NCBI GenBank assembly: GCA_021823365.1
Contig: JAKAOD010000064.1
Coordinates: 1 to 10,406 of the forward strand
Length of the DNA: 10,406 nt
Direction: 5' to 3'
From: Actinomycetes bacterium
Lineage (GTDB): Bacteria > Actinomycetota > Acidimicrobiia > Acidimicrobiales > Bog-793
Shown here one piece after another: positions 1-6,105 of this stretch. Under the pieces are notes generated by a model. The model was not told where the DNA came from, ran no database searches, and saw only the letters and a list, made by a program, of their open reading frames with translations. Every line of letters begins with the position of its first letter. Position 1 is the stretch's first letter. A program made the position numbers and the translations under genes.

Positions 1-845
1 CCGAGGTCGACCGCGACGTCCAGGAGCGACCCCTCTCGGCTGATCCCGGTGCCGAACATGATGTCGAACTCCGCCTGGCGGAAGGGCGCGCTCACCTTGT
101 TCTTCACGACCTTCACGCGGGTCCGGTTCCCGATGACGTCGGCCCCGTCCTTGATCGACTCGATACGACGGATGTCCAGCCGGACGGACGCGTAGAACTT
201 CAACGCGCGCCCGCCCGGGGTGATCTCAGGTGATCCGTAGATGACCCCGATCTTCTCGCGGAGCTGGTTGATGAAGACGGCGATCGTGTTGGACTTGTTC
301 AACGTCCCGGCGAGCTTGCGGAGCGCCTGCGACATGAGCCTGGCCTGGAGCCCGACATGGCTGTCGCCCATCTCGCCCTCGATCTCCGCACGCGGCGTGA
401 GCGCGGCGACCGAGTCGATCACGATGACATCGATCGCGCCGGAGCGAATGAGCATGTCGGCGATCTCGAGCGCCTGCTCTCCGGTGTCCGGCTGGGAGAT
501 GAGCAGGTCGTCGACGTTCACACCGATCGCACGCGCGTAGGAAGGGTCCATCGCGTGCTCCGCGTCGATGTACGCGCAGATCCCGCCGTTGCGCTGCGCC
601 TCGGCGACGACGTGCATCGCCAACGTGCTCTTCCCGCTCGATTCGGGCCCGAAGAGCTCCACGATCCTCCCGCGTGGGAGCCCCCCGATGCCCAGGGCGA
701 GGTCGAGGGAGAGGGCGCCCGTCGGGATGGCCTCGATCCCCATGTCGACGTGCTCGCCCATACGCATCACCGAGCCCTTGCCGAACTGCTTCTCGATCTG
801 GCTGAGCGCCGTCGCCAGCGCCTTGTCCCGGTCCTCGAGTGCCAT
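1..845 (-). CDS. recA: RecA recombinase, C-terminal part missing at the window edge
   Basis: RecA forms ATP-dependent filaments on single-stranded DNA, drives strand exchange and triggers LexA self-cleavage. The window shows the first 281 codons. Visible are the N-terminal helix region ([20 protein letters not shown]), Walker [10 protein letters not shown] at about residues 66–74, Walker B (VIVIDS), loop L1 ([18 protein letters not shown]) and loop L2 (NQLREKIGV…GGRALKFY). The reading runs on to DVAVDLG at the edge, so about 65–70 residues of the usual 345–350 lie outside. The start is the ATG at 845–843, which matches the family N-terminus and follows a GGAG 11 nt upstream. No intein interrupts the part seen, including the [12 protein letters not shown] region where the Mycobacterium tuberculosis intein sits. 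The gene follows thpR after a 136-bp leader that holds a LexA box, so SOS induction is expected. Confidence 0.98.
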   Translation of the reverse strand, partial: MALEDRDKALATALSQIEKQFGKGSVMRMGEHVDMGIEAIPTGALSLDLALGIGGLPRGRIVELFGPESSGKSTLAMHVVAEAQRNGGICAYIDAEHAMDPSYARAIGVNVDDLLISQPDTGEQALEIADMLIRSGAIDVIVIDSVAALTPRAEIEGEMGDSHVGLQARLMSQALRKLAGTLNKSNTIAVFINQLREKIGVIYGSPEITPGGRALKFYASVRLDIRRIESIKDGADVIGNRTRVKVVKNKVSAPFRQAEFDIMFGTGISREGSLLDVAVDL

Positions 846-903
846 CGCGCTGTCATCTCCTTGGTCGTGGCGTCCGGTCTGCAGTCGGCGACCGTAAGCG
901 AGG

Positions 904-916
904 GGTGTGACACACC
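904..916. repeat. Perfect inverted repeat in the recA leader
   Basis: GGTGTG and CACACC flank a single central base, giving a perfect 6-bp palindrome that overlaps the proposed -10 and the likely transcription start of recA. It could be a second protein-binding site or start-site symmetry. With a one-base loop it is unlikely to fold as an RNA hairpin. No known regulator motif is recognised. Confidence 0.5.
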
Positions 917-919
917 TTA
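914..919 (-). promoter_or_regulatory. Possible recA promoter -10 element
   Basis: Read leftward this is TAAGGT, which fits the actinobacterial TAnnnT -10 pattern. The LexA box lies 4 bp upstream of it, inside the expected -35/-10 spacer, as in a directly repressed SOS promoter. The hexamer at the -35 distance (about CACATC) is poor, so the call rests on the -10 and on its position beside the operator. Confidence 0.45.
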
Positions 920-923
920 GCGG

Positions 924-937
924 CGAACGCATGTTCG
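924..937 (-). promoter_or_regulatory. LexA operator (SOS box) of recA
   Basis: The sequence CGAACGCATGTTCG has perfect 5-bp inverted arms (CGAAC/GTTCG) around four bases. It fits the actinobacterial LexA consensus CGAAC-RNRY-GTTYG at every position. It lies 78 bp before the recA start and just upstream of a possible -10 element at 914–919, so bound LexA would block recA transcription. The match and position are seen in the sequence. Function as the SOS operator is established for this motif in mycobacteria and relatives. Confidence 0.9.
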
Positions 938-981
938 ATGTGGGATGCCGGGACGGCCGTCGACTCGGCCGCGCGGCGGCA

Positions 982-1572
982 TCACGACGGAACGGTCGCC
1001 CGGACGAGCGTCGTGTACCGGGCACCGGCGGGGTCCAGCTCCGAGCGGACGAGGTCCACCTGGTGAACCCGCCAGCACGCCTCCAGCAGTGCTCCCTCGA
1101 GCGACGCGGGCAGGGCCCGGCGTCCCCGCGAGCGGGCGAGGGTGAGGTGCCCCTCGAAGGGTCCCTCGAGGCCGGCACCGGGCAGGAGCGGCCCGAGCGC
1201 GCGGCGCACCGAGAGGGCGAGCTCGTCGAGCCCTTGGACCGGGACGCACAGGACGGAGCGGCCGAGGCGCCGGGTCGCCGGCCCGAGACGCGCCTCGGGC
1301 GGAGCCGCCGCGCGGGCGGTCGCGGCGACGAGCGCGGCCCCGACGCCGTCGATCCGCGAGGAGGCGACGTTCCCGAGGAACGCAAGCGTCACGTGCCATT
1401 GCGTCGGGGTCGTCCACCGCACCGCACCGAGCGCAGGGCGCTCGAGCGAGGAGAGGAGGGCCGACACGTCCGGCGGGGGCCAGACCCCGACGAAGAGGCG
1501 CGCGGTCGGCTCGACCGCTCCGGTGTCGCCGCCCTCGGTGGCACCGCCCTCCGTGGCACCGCCGTCGAACAC
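982..1572 (-). CDS. thpR: RNA 2',3'-cyclic phosphodiesterase (2'-5' RNA ligase family, LigT/ThpR)
   Basis: A 2H-phosphoesterase of 196 residues. The family hydrolyses RNA 2',3'-cyclic phosphate ends to 2'-phosphates and can join RNA halves through 2'-5' bonds in vitro. Both catalytic HxT motifs are present: H60-V-T62 in HVTLAFLG and H142-L-T144 in HLTLAR. The family start RLFVGVWPP is at residues 25–33. The GTG at 1572–1570 was chosen because no start codon is evident closer to the conserved RLFV. It leaves an unusual leader of about 24 residues with a repeated GGATE unit. The gene begins 13 bp after the antitoxin stop, so it is probably co-transcribed with the toxin–antitoxin pair. It ends 136 bp before recA. 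The family call is firm; the exact start and physiological substrate are not. Confidence 0.9.
   Translation of the reverse strand: MFDGGATEGGATEGGDTGAVEPTARLFVGVWPPPDVSALLSSLERPALGAVRWTTPTQWHVTLAFLGNVASSRIDGVGAALVAATARAAAPPEARLGPATRRLGRSVLCVPVQGLDELALSVRRALGPLLPGAGLEGPFEGHLTLARSRGRRALPASLEGALLEACWRVHQVDLVRSELDPAGARYTTLVRATVPS
1531..1560. repeat. 15-bp tandem repeat in the 5' end of thpR
   Basis: Two adjacent 15-bp units (GCCCTCGGTGGCACC and GCCCTCCGTGGCACC on the plus strand) differ at one base. A third, degenerate unit lies on the lower-coordinate side. In the thpR frame they encode [10 protein letters not shown], then GGDTG. The unit is a multiple of three, so copy changes would keep the frame. 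Confidence 0.8.
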
Positions 1573-1585
1573 GGCGCGAGGCCTC

Positions 1586-1942
1586 TCAGGCCCCCGGCTG
1601 GCGCGGCGGCGAAGGAGGCGGGGGCGGGCCCGACGTCCCGAGCACCGCGACGTTGTGGCCGCCGGCCGAGACCGTCCGCCGCACGCGCGCTCTGGTCGCC
1701 CGCGCCACGCCCCCGGCGAGCGCGACGGTGAGGGAGGCGTCCCCTTCCTCGGCGCGACGGACCTCCTCCTCGTCGACCCCCATGCGCCGGGCCAGCTCGG
1801 CCACGCTGAGACCCGCCGCGACGCGCCGCGCGTGCAGGAGCGCCCCGAGATCCCCGACGACCCCGGCGATCGCGTACGCCCGGGCGTACGCCTCGGCGTC
1901 CTCCGGAGGGAACATCCGTCTCACGTCGCGCAACGTCGCCAT
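1586..1942 (-). CDS. XRE-type helix-turn-helix protein, likely antitoxin of the adjacent RelE/HigB toxin
   Basis: About 118 residues. A helix-turn-helix of the XRE/HigA type lies near residues 33–66 (LLHARRVAAGLSVAELARRM, then GVDEEEVRRAEEG). The N-terminal segment (MFPPEDAEAYARAYAIAGV) probably forms helices that could contact the toxin. The tail from residue 105 is low-complexity (GPPPPPSPPRQPGA). The start is taken as the ATG at 1942–1940, which shares a base with the toxin stop (TGATG); a GTG one codon earlier is also possible. In HigBA-type pairs the toxin comes first and the HTH antitoxin second, represses the operon and neutralises the toxin. The gene sits where many actinobacteria carry clgR, but the sequence does not look like ClgR. 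The antitoxin role is inferred from gene order and family. Confidence 0.75.
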   Translation of the reverse strand: MATLRDVRRMFPPEDAEAYARAYAIAGVVGDLGALLHARRVAAGLSVAELARRMGVDEEEVRRAEEGDASLTVALAGGVARATRARVRRTVSAGGHNVAVLGTSGPPPPPSPPRQPGA

Positions 1943-2310
1943 CACCTGATCCGTTCCCGGTCGCGCTCATGGGGCCTCCCTCGCGCGAGCGCGCTTCGAG
2001 CACGCTCCACTTCGTGGCGCTCGTGCCCGCGCTGCTTCCGGAACGTCGTGAGCATCGTCACCGTCCTGTCCTCGCCCCACGCGTAGGTGACGCGTCTCGA
2101 GACACCTTCGCACGTGAGCCGGAGCTCGTGCAGGCCGTCGCCGAGCGCCCTGGTGTGGGGCATTCGCAGCGCGGGCCCTGTCGACGCGAGCCGATCCAGC
2201 GCGCGGTCGGCGAACGCGCGCTCACGCGCGTCGAGCTGCACGTACCACCTGACGACCTCGTCGGAGAGCTCGACGTCCCACCGAGTTCCCGCACGCGGCG
2301 CCTGCACCAC
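1942..2310 (-). CDS. RelE/ParE-superfamily toxin, HigB (phage Gp49-like) type
   Basis: About 122 residues with the conserved layout of HigB/Gp49-like mRNA endonuclease toxins. It has an N-terminal helical half (LSDEVVRWYVQLDARERA), then GPALRMPHTRALGDGLHELRL at about 45–65, strand RRVTYAW at 72–78, TFRKQR at 89–94, and a closing helix EVERARSALAR. The C-terminal tail is charged and rich in Arg, Glu and Asp. Such toxins bind ribosomes and cut mRNA during translation. The start is uncertain: two GTG codons occur in a row at 2310–2305, and the first is used. No strong ribosome site is visible. The gene follows cinA after 48 bp that hold two inverted repeats, and it overlaps the antitoxin start. 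The family is well supported; activity is not proven. Confidence 0.78.
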   Translation of the reverse strand: MVQAPRAGTRWDVELSDEVVRWYVQLDARERAFADRALDRLASTGPALRMPHTRALGDGLHELRLTCEGVSRRVTYAWGEDRTVTMLTTFRKQRGHERHEVERARSALARGRPHERDRERIR

Positions 2311-2312
2311 GC

Positions 2313-2343
2313 CCCGAACGGTCGGGCGGACAACACGGTCCGC
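2313..2343. promoter_or_regulatory. Two adjacent inverted repeats before the toxin gene (candidate operator)
   Basis: In the 48 bp between cinA and the toxin are CCCGA-ACGG-TCGGG (2313–2326) and GCGGAC-AACACG-GTCCGC (2326–2343), both perfect in their arms. Toxin–antitoxin operons are usually repressed by the HTH antitoxin binding such palindromes at the promoter. The same arms could also form two RNA hairpins that end or attenuate transcription from cinA, but no run of U follows. No clear -10 was found, so the operator role is a guess. Confidence 0.4.
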
Positions 2344-2358
2344 GTCCGCGCGAAGGTG

Positions 2359-3681
2359 CTACCCGAGCGTGGGCGCCTCGAAGCCGTGTTCGGGTGTGCG
2401 CAGCGTCCGCCGTAGGAGGTCGAGCGCGGAGATCGCGGAGTACTGCCGGACGCGTTCGCGATCCCCCGGCAGCCGCAGGCTCCGGCTCGGCGTCACGCCG
2501 TTCGGGAGGGCGAGCGCGACGAACACGGTCCCCGGCGCCTGACCTTCTTGGGAATCCGGCCCCGCGACGCCGGTGACCCCGAGGCCGATCGCTGAGCCGA
2601 GGACCCGGCGAACGCCCCGTGCCATCGCGATGGCGGCTTCCTCGGTCACGACGGGTCCCTCGGCCACGCCGAGCACCGAGAACTTGACCGCGGAGTCGTA
2701 CGCCACCACGCCGCCGCGCAGCCAGGTGCTCGCCCCGGGAACACCCACCAGCCGGGCCGCGATCAGCCCGCCGGTCAGGGACTCAGCCACCCCGAGCGAG
2801 AGTCGCTGCTCGACGAGCAGCGCTGCGACCGCCAGCTCCATCGACACGTCGTCCAGGCCGAAGACGATGTCTCCCAGCGTCGCGGCGAGGACCTCCCGGA
2901 CCTCTTTCTCCTCCGCATCGAGCGCCGACCGGGCGCCGTCCTCGTCACGCGCACGTGCGGTCAGCCGCACCTTGATCCCCTCGATGCCGCTCGCGAGGAA
3001 CGCGATGGTCACGGTGCCGGCGCTCCCGCCACCTTGCGCGGGCGCGTCGGGCGCGTCGAGCGCGTCGATCCTGCTCTGCAGCGCCTCGGAGAGGGCCGAC
3101 TCGCTCGTACCCCACGTCCGAAGGACCCGGCTCATGATCACGCCGGCCCCCTCTCCCGCCTCCGTCATGCGCCGCCGGAGGTCCGGGAGGATCGCGCGCT
3201 CGAACATCTCCGCCATCTCGTGGGGAACGCCGGGGACCGCGTAAACGACTTTCCGCCCGAGCGGGCAGATCAGCCCCGGCGCGGTGCCGCGCGTCTGGTC
3301 GATGACGGTGGCGCCCCGCGGGACGTCGGCCTGGCGCAAGTTGTTGGGCGACATTGCACGCCCGCGGGCGCGGAAGAACCCCTCGATGCGGCGGGAGATC
3401 TCTGCGTGGCGGACCAGCGGGACGTTCATCACCTCAGCGATCGCCTCACGCGTGATGTCGTCCTGGGTCGGCCCGAGGCCGCCGCAAGCGATGACCGCGT
3501 CACCGCGGGCGAGGGCGGTCCGCAGCGCTGTCGCGATCCGCGCTCGGTTGTCGCCCACCGCCTGGTGGAAGTACGAGTCGACGCCAGCTGCAGCGAGGTG
3601 CTCGCCCAACCACTGGCCGTTCGTGTCCGCGATCTGGCCGAGCAGGAGCTCGGTGCCGACAGCGACGATCTCGACCCTCAT
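2359..3681 (-). CDS. cinA: CinA family protein (competence/damage-inducible; nicotinamide-nucleotide amidase domain)
   Basis: 440 residues, a usual CinA length. The N-terminal MoCF/COG1058 domain starts at once (MRVEIVAVGTELLLGQIADT) and contains GGLGPTQDD at 67–75, a PNNLRQADVP segment near 112–121 and VPGVPHEMAEMF near 149–160. The C-terminal amidase domain covers roughly 275–430, with AESLTGG at 299–305 and TGVAGP at 370–375. The C-terminal domain deamidates nicotinamide mononucleotide in pyridine nucleotide salvage; the N-terminal domain has ADP-ribose pyrophosphatase activity in some members. The ATG at 3681–3679 fits the family start and overlaps the pgsA stop as ATGA, implying translational coupling. 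The reading frame extends further upstream, but that extension only shadows pgsA. In many actinobacteria cinA lies just before recA; here three genes separate them. Confidence 0.95.
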   Translation of the reverse strand: MRVEIVAVGTELLLGQIADTNGQWLGEHLAAAGVDSYFHQAVGDNRARIATALRTALARGDAVIACGGLGPTQDDITREAIAEVMNVPLVRHAEISRRIEGFFRARGRAMSPNNLRQADVPRGATVIDQTRGTAPGLICPLGRKVVYAVPGVPHEMAEMFERAILPDLRRRMTEAGEGAGVIMSRVLRTWGTSESALSEALQSRIDALDAPDAPAQGGGSAGTVTIAFLASGIEGIKVRLTARARDEDGARSALDAEEKEVREVLAATLGDIVFGLDDVSMELAVAALLVEQRLSLGVAESLTGGLIAARLVGVPGASTWLRGGVVAYDSAVKFSVLGVAEGPVVTEEAAIAMARGVRRVLGSAIGLGVTGVAGPDSQEGQAPGTVFVALALPNGVTPSRSLRLPGDRERVRQYSAISALDLLRRTLRTPEHGFEAPTLG

Positions 3682-4256
3682 GGCCGCGAGCTGCCGGCAG
3701 CGCCCAACGCCAGCCGACCATCCCAGAGGTACTGCGCGCCGCTCGCAAGCGTGAGCGCGACCGCAGCCCAGACCGCGGCCAGCTGAAGAGTCGGATGCCC
3801 GGCGAGCGGGGGGACGAGGTAGGTCGCGACGGCGAGCTCTTGGACGAGCGTCTTCAGCTTGGCGAGGCGGCGGGCCGGGACCGAGACCCCGCGCCTGCCT
3901 GCCCACGACCGGTACGCGCTCATGCCCACCTCCCGTGCCGCAATGAGCCCGATGGGAACCCACGGCATGCGGCCCTGCACCCCGAGCGCGAAGAAGGCGC
4001 CCAGCACCAGGGCCTTGTCGGCGAGCGGGTCGAGGAAGGCCCCCGAACGCGTCGTGCCGTGCCGGCGGGCGAGCCATCCGTCGAGCCCGTCGCTGCTCGC
4101 GAAGACGACGCCTGCCGCGACGGTGACCCAGCTCGCGCCTTCGCTCAGGACGATCCCGACGAAGACGGGCGCGGCGAGGAGCCGGGCGGCGGTGAGGGCG
4201 TTGGCGGGCGTTGCCAGGGCCGAGGGACCGTAGCTCGGCGGCGCGGCGTCGCTCAT
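3678..4256 (-). CDS. pgsA: CDP-alcohol phosphatidyltransferase (PgsA-type, phosphatidylglycerophosphate synthase)
   Basis: A 192-residue integral membrane enzyme that moves a phosphatidyl group from CDP-diacylglycerol to an alcohol, classically glycerol-3-phosphate. The N-terminal PANALTAARLLAAPVFV resembles the family's first membrane helix, and several hydrophobic segments follow. The catalytic motif is at D56–D80: D-x2-D-G-x2-A-R-x7-G-x3-D-x3-D. All key Asp, Gly, Ala and Arg residues are present, but the spacer after A-R is seven residues where E. coli PgsA has eight. The ATG at 4256–4254 overlaps the rimO stop by 4 bp, and the gene's stop overlaps the cinA start by 4 bp. The order rimO–pgsA–cinA is typical of actinobacteria. 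The substrate is inferred from context; another CDP-alcohol transferase cannot be excluded. Confidence 0.9.
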   Translation of the reverse strand: MSDAAPPSYGPSALATPANALTAARLLAAPVFVGIVLSEGASWVTVAAGVVFASSDGLDGWLARRHGTTRSGAFLDPLADKALVLGAFFALGVQGRMPWVPIGLIAAREVGMSAYRSWAGRRGVSVPARRLAKLKTLVQELAVATYLVPPLAGHPTLQLAAVWAAVALTLASGAQYLWDGRLALGAAGSSRP

Positions 4257-5695
4257 CGTCCAGCTCCCACGGGAGCGCCCACGGGAGCGCCGACGGGAGC
4301 GCCGACGGGAGCACCCACGGGAGCGCCGACGAGGTCGATGCCGAGCGACGCCGTGAGCTCGACGTCGGCGATCGAGCCGGCCGGGAGCGATGCCGGCAGC
4401 CGCACGACCCCGTCGATCTCGGGCGCCTCGTGCACGGTACGGCCGCGACCCGGCGCGTCCACCAGCACCTCACGGACCTCGCCCACGAGCGCGTCTCGCC
4501 GACGGGCGGTGATCGTGTCCTGCAATTCCACGCACTCCCGCAGCCGCTCGAGCGCCAGCTCTCCGGGCACGTGCCCATCGAGCCCCGCCGCAAGGGTTCC
4601 CGTCTCCTTGGAGAACGTGAAGAACCCTGCCCAATCGAGCTGCGCCGTGTCGAGGAAGGCGAGCAGCTCGTCGTGGTCCTCCTCGGTCTCGCCGGGGTAC
4701 CCGAGGATGAACGAGGAGCGGAACGTGGCGCGTGGCTCTGCTCGCCGGATCGCCGCGATGCGCTCGAGGAAGCGTTCGCCGTCGCCCCACCGGCGCATGC
4801 GCGCGAGCAACGGGCGGGCGACGTGCTGGAGCGACAGGTCGAAGTACGGCACGCCGGTGGCGAGCACCGCTTCCACGAGCTCGCCGGTGAGGGCGGAGGG
4901 GTACAGGTACAGCAACCTCGTGCGCCGCACCATCCCGGCCACCGCCTCGACGAGCGAGACGAGCGGCGTCGGGCTGCCGGCGCGCCGTGCTCCCCCGTGG
5001 TGGGCGGTGCGGTCCCGTCCGTAGGAGGCGAGGTCCTGGGCCACGAGGACGACCTCTTTCACCGGCATCGCCGGGGCGCACGACAGCGACCGCACCTCCG
5101 CGAGGACATCCGCGAGCGGGCGAGACCGCTGGGTGCCGCGAAACGACGGGATCGCACAGAACCCGCAGCGCCGGTCGCAGCCTTCGGCGACCTTCACGTA
5201 CGCCCAGGGCGCTGCAGACGCCGGCCTCGGGAGCGAGAGGAGGTCGAAGGACGCGAGCCCGGCCGAACGGGGTGGCGGGGGTGAGGTGCGGCCGCGAGGC
5301 GCCCCGAGCTCGACCGGGACCGGAGCCGCGACCGGAGCTGTGACCGGGACCACGCGCTCACTGCCGGCGGGGGCGAGCGGCCGCCCGAACCCTGCGACGA
5401 GATCGACCTCGGGCAGCGCCGCGGCGAGCTCGTCGCCGTACCGCTCGGCCATGCAGCCCGTGACGACCAGGCGCGCGCCGTCACGGCGCGCGCCTGCGAG
5501 CTCCAGCACCGTCTCGATCGACTCCTGCCGGGCTGCCTCGATGAACGCGCACGTGTTGACGACCACGAGATCGGCCTTCTCGGGGCACGCGGAGGGCACG
5601 AAGCCGTCGGTCTCGAGCAGACCGGCGAGCTTGTCCGAGTCGACCTGGTTCTTCGGGCAGCCCAGCGTCTGCAGCCAGTAGCGGCCCTTGGGCAT
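4253..5695 (-). CDS. rimO: Ribosomal protein S12 (Asp88) methylthiotransferase RimO
   Basis: 480 residues; E. coli RimO has about 440. This radical-SAM enzyme adds a methylthio group to an aspartate of ribosomal protein S12. The N-terminal MTTase domain carries its three cluster cysteines at C13 (LGCPKNQVDSD), C49 (NTCAF) and C81 (TGCMAERYG). The radical-SAM motif CDRRCGFC has C173, C177 and C180, followed by AIPSFRGTQRSRP. Later motifs include YLYPSALT, YFDLSLQHV and FILGYPGETEEDHDELL. A TRAM domain follows (from about VGEVREVLVDAPGRGR) up to GIDLVG. CPKNQVDSD and the SFRGxxRSRP pattern favour RimO over MiaB. The ATG at 5695–5693 is set by AAGGAGG at 5706–5700, 4 nt away. The extra length comes from a Pro/Val/Ala linker repeat near residues 116–130 and a GAPV repeat after the TRAM domain. 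It heads the leftward operon. Confidence 0.96.
   Translation of the reverse strand: MPKGRYWLQTLGCPKNQVDSDKLAGLLETDGFVPSACPEKADLVVVNTCAFIEAARQESIETVLELAGARRDGARLVVTGCMAERYGDELAAALPEVDLVAGFGRPLAPAGSERVVPVTAPVAAPVPVELGAPRGRTSPPPPRSAGLASFDLLSLPRPASAAPWAYVKVAEGCDRRCGFCAIPSFRGTQRSRPLADVLAEVRSLSCAPAMPVKEVVLVAQDLASYGRDRTAHHGGARRAGSPTPLVSLVEAVAGMVRRTRLLYLYPSALTGELVEAVLATGVPYFDLSLQHVARPLLARMRRWGDGERFLERIAAIRRAEPRATFRSSFILGYPGETEEDHDELLAFLDTAQLDWAGFFTFSKETGTLAAGLDGHVPGELALERLRECVELQDTITARRRDALVGEVREVLVDAPGRGRTVHEAPEIDGVVRLPASLPAGSIADVELTASLGIDLVGAPVGAPVGAPVGAPVGAPVGAGR
4268..4327. repeat. Five 12-bp tandem repeats encoding GAPV at the RimO C-terminus
   Basis: Five consecutive 12-bp units, close to GGCGCTCCCGTC read leftward, encode five GAPV tetrapeptides. 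They follow the last TRAM-domain residues and come before a terminal GAGR. The units differ only at scattered bases. The repeat lies just before the stop and the ATGA overlap with pgsA. It is in frame and probably a disordered tail. Confidence 0.92.
5312..5347. repeat. 12-bp repeats in the RimO interdomain linker
   Basis: Two 12-bp units (GACCGGAGCCGC and GACCGGAGCTGT on the plus strand) are flanked on both sides by a further GACCGG. In the RimO frame they encode a Val-Pro-Val-Ala-rich linker (VPVTAPVAAPVPV) between the MTTase and radical-SAM domains. The A-P-V core echoes the C-terminal GAPV repeat of the same protein. Confidence 0.75.
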
Positions 5696-5699
5696 CGAT

Positions 5700-5706
5700 C
5701 CTCCTT
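5700..5706 (-). promoter_or_regulatory. Ribosome binding site of rimO
   Basis: Read leftward AAGGAGG lies 4 nt before the ATG at 5695. It is the strongest Shine–Dalgarno match seen in the window and decides the rimO start over the open frame that runs on to about 5821. Confidence 0.85.
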
Positions 5707-5769
5707 CGAGGCGGTCCACCTCGACCGTCGCGCCGGGTGGGCGCGAGTGCTGCACCGACCGCGTCTCTC

Positions 5770-5793
5770 GCCGCTCGGGCGGGCGCGAGCGGC
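5770..5793. terminator. Possible hairpin between tRNA-Ser and rimO
   Basis: GCCGCTCG (5770–5777) and CGAGCGGC (5786–5793) pair perfectly over 8 bp around an 8-base loop. It lies about 50 bp past the 3' end of the leftward tRNA and before rimO. No U tract follows on the minus strand, so this is not a classic intrinsic terminator. It may be a U-less terminator, a processing site or chance in GC-rich DNA. Confidence 0.3.
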
Positions 5794-5845
5794 GCAGTCT
5801 CGTGGTCCGATGCACGGGCACGCCCGCCGCCGGCCAGTCCTTTCG

Positions 5846-5934
5846 CGGAGAGGGAGGGATTTGAACCCTCGGACCAGGTTCCCCCAGTCAACTCATTAGC
5901 AGTGAGTCCGATTCGGCCGCTCTCGCACCTCTCC
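5846..5934 (-). tRNA. tRNA-Ser (anticodon GCU)
   Basis: Read leftward, a complete class II tRNA is visible. The acceptor stem GGAGAGG (5934–5928) pairs with CCTCTCC (5853–5847), with discriminator G at 5846. The anticodon stem-loop is ACTCA-CTGCTAA-TGAGT, giving anticodon GCU for serine AGC/AGU codons. A long variable arm follows, as expected for serine. The T arm is GAGGG-TTCAAAT-CCCTC. The 3' CCA is not encoded (CGA follows), so it would be added by CCA nucleotidyltransferase. The gene lies 150 bp upstream of rimO in the same direction. Confidence 0.97.
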
Positions 5935-5971
5935 GTAGGGCCTGCGCCGCGCGGGTCGCAGACCGGCCACG

Positions 5972-5977
5972 ATCCTA
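5972..5977 (-). promoter_or_regulatory. Possible -10 element of the tRNA-Ser promoter
   Basis: TAGGAT read leftward fits the TAnnnT pattern and lies about 38 bp before the tRNA 5' end, leaving room for a short 5' leader. No convincing -35 hexamer is found 16–18 bp upstream. It is the only good -10 candidate seen in this gap. Confidence 0.35.
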
Positions 5978-6105
5978 GGCCGCGTCGCCGGTGGCACCCG
6001 CGGCGGAGGCTCGGGCGAGCCGTCACGTCCACGTCACGACGCGCGGACCCAACGCTTGCTCGAAGAGCCGCAGGACCTTCGACGTCGAGTCCTGCGAGCG
6101 GGCGG

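Noticed and set aside
1..845. RecA intein
   Set aside because: The RecA reading is continuous through the known insertion region and to the edge of the window.
1586..1942. ClgR regulator
   Set aside because: The position between cinA and recA fits, but apart from the general HTH the sequence does not resemble ClgR, and it is coupled to a RelE-type toxin gene.
907..2086. Plus-strand open frames opposite thpR and the toxin–antitoxin pair
   Set aside because: Compositionally biased translations without domains; the minus-strand readings carry clear ThpR, XRE and RelE-type motifs and tight operon spacing.
3682..4593. Extension of the cinA frame upstream of its ATG
   Set aside because: The extra residues only overlap pgsA and rimO in another frame; CinA homology begins exactly at the ATG at 3681.
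3795..5284. Long plus-strand open frames opposite rimO and pgsA
   Set aside because: They are shadows of the GC-rich minus-strand genes: Arg/Ser/Ala-rich, no recognisable domain, and opposite proteins with full family motifs.
5846..5934. Prophage or island attachment at the tRNA-Ser
   Set aside because: The TnpB relic lies on the 5' side of the tRNA, no integrase is present, and no second copy of the tRNA 3' end was seen in the window.
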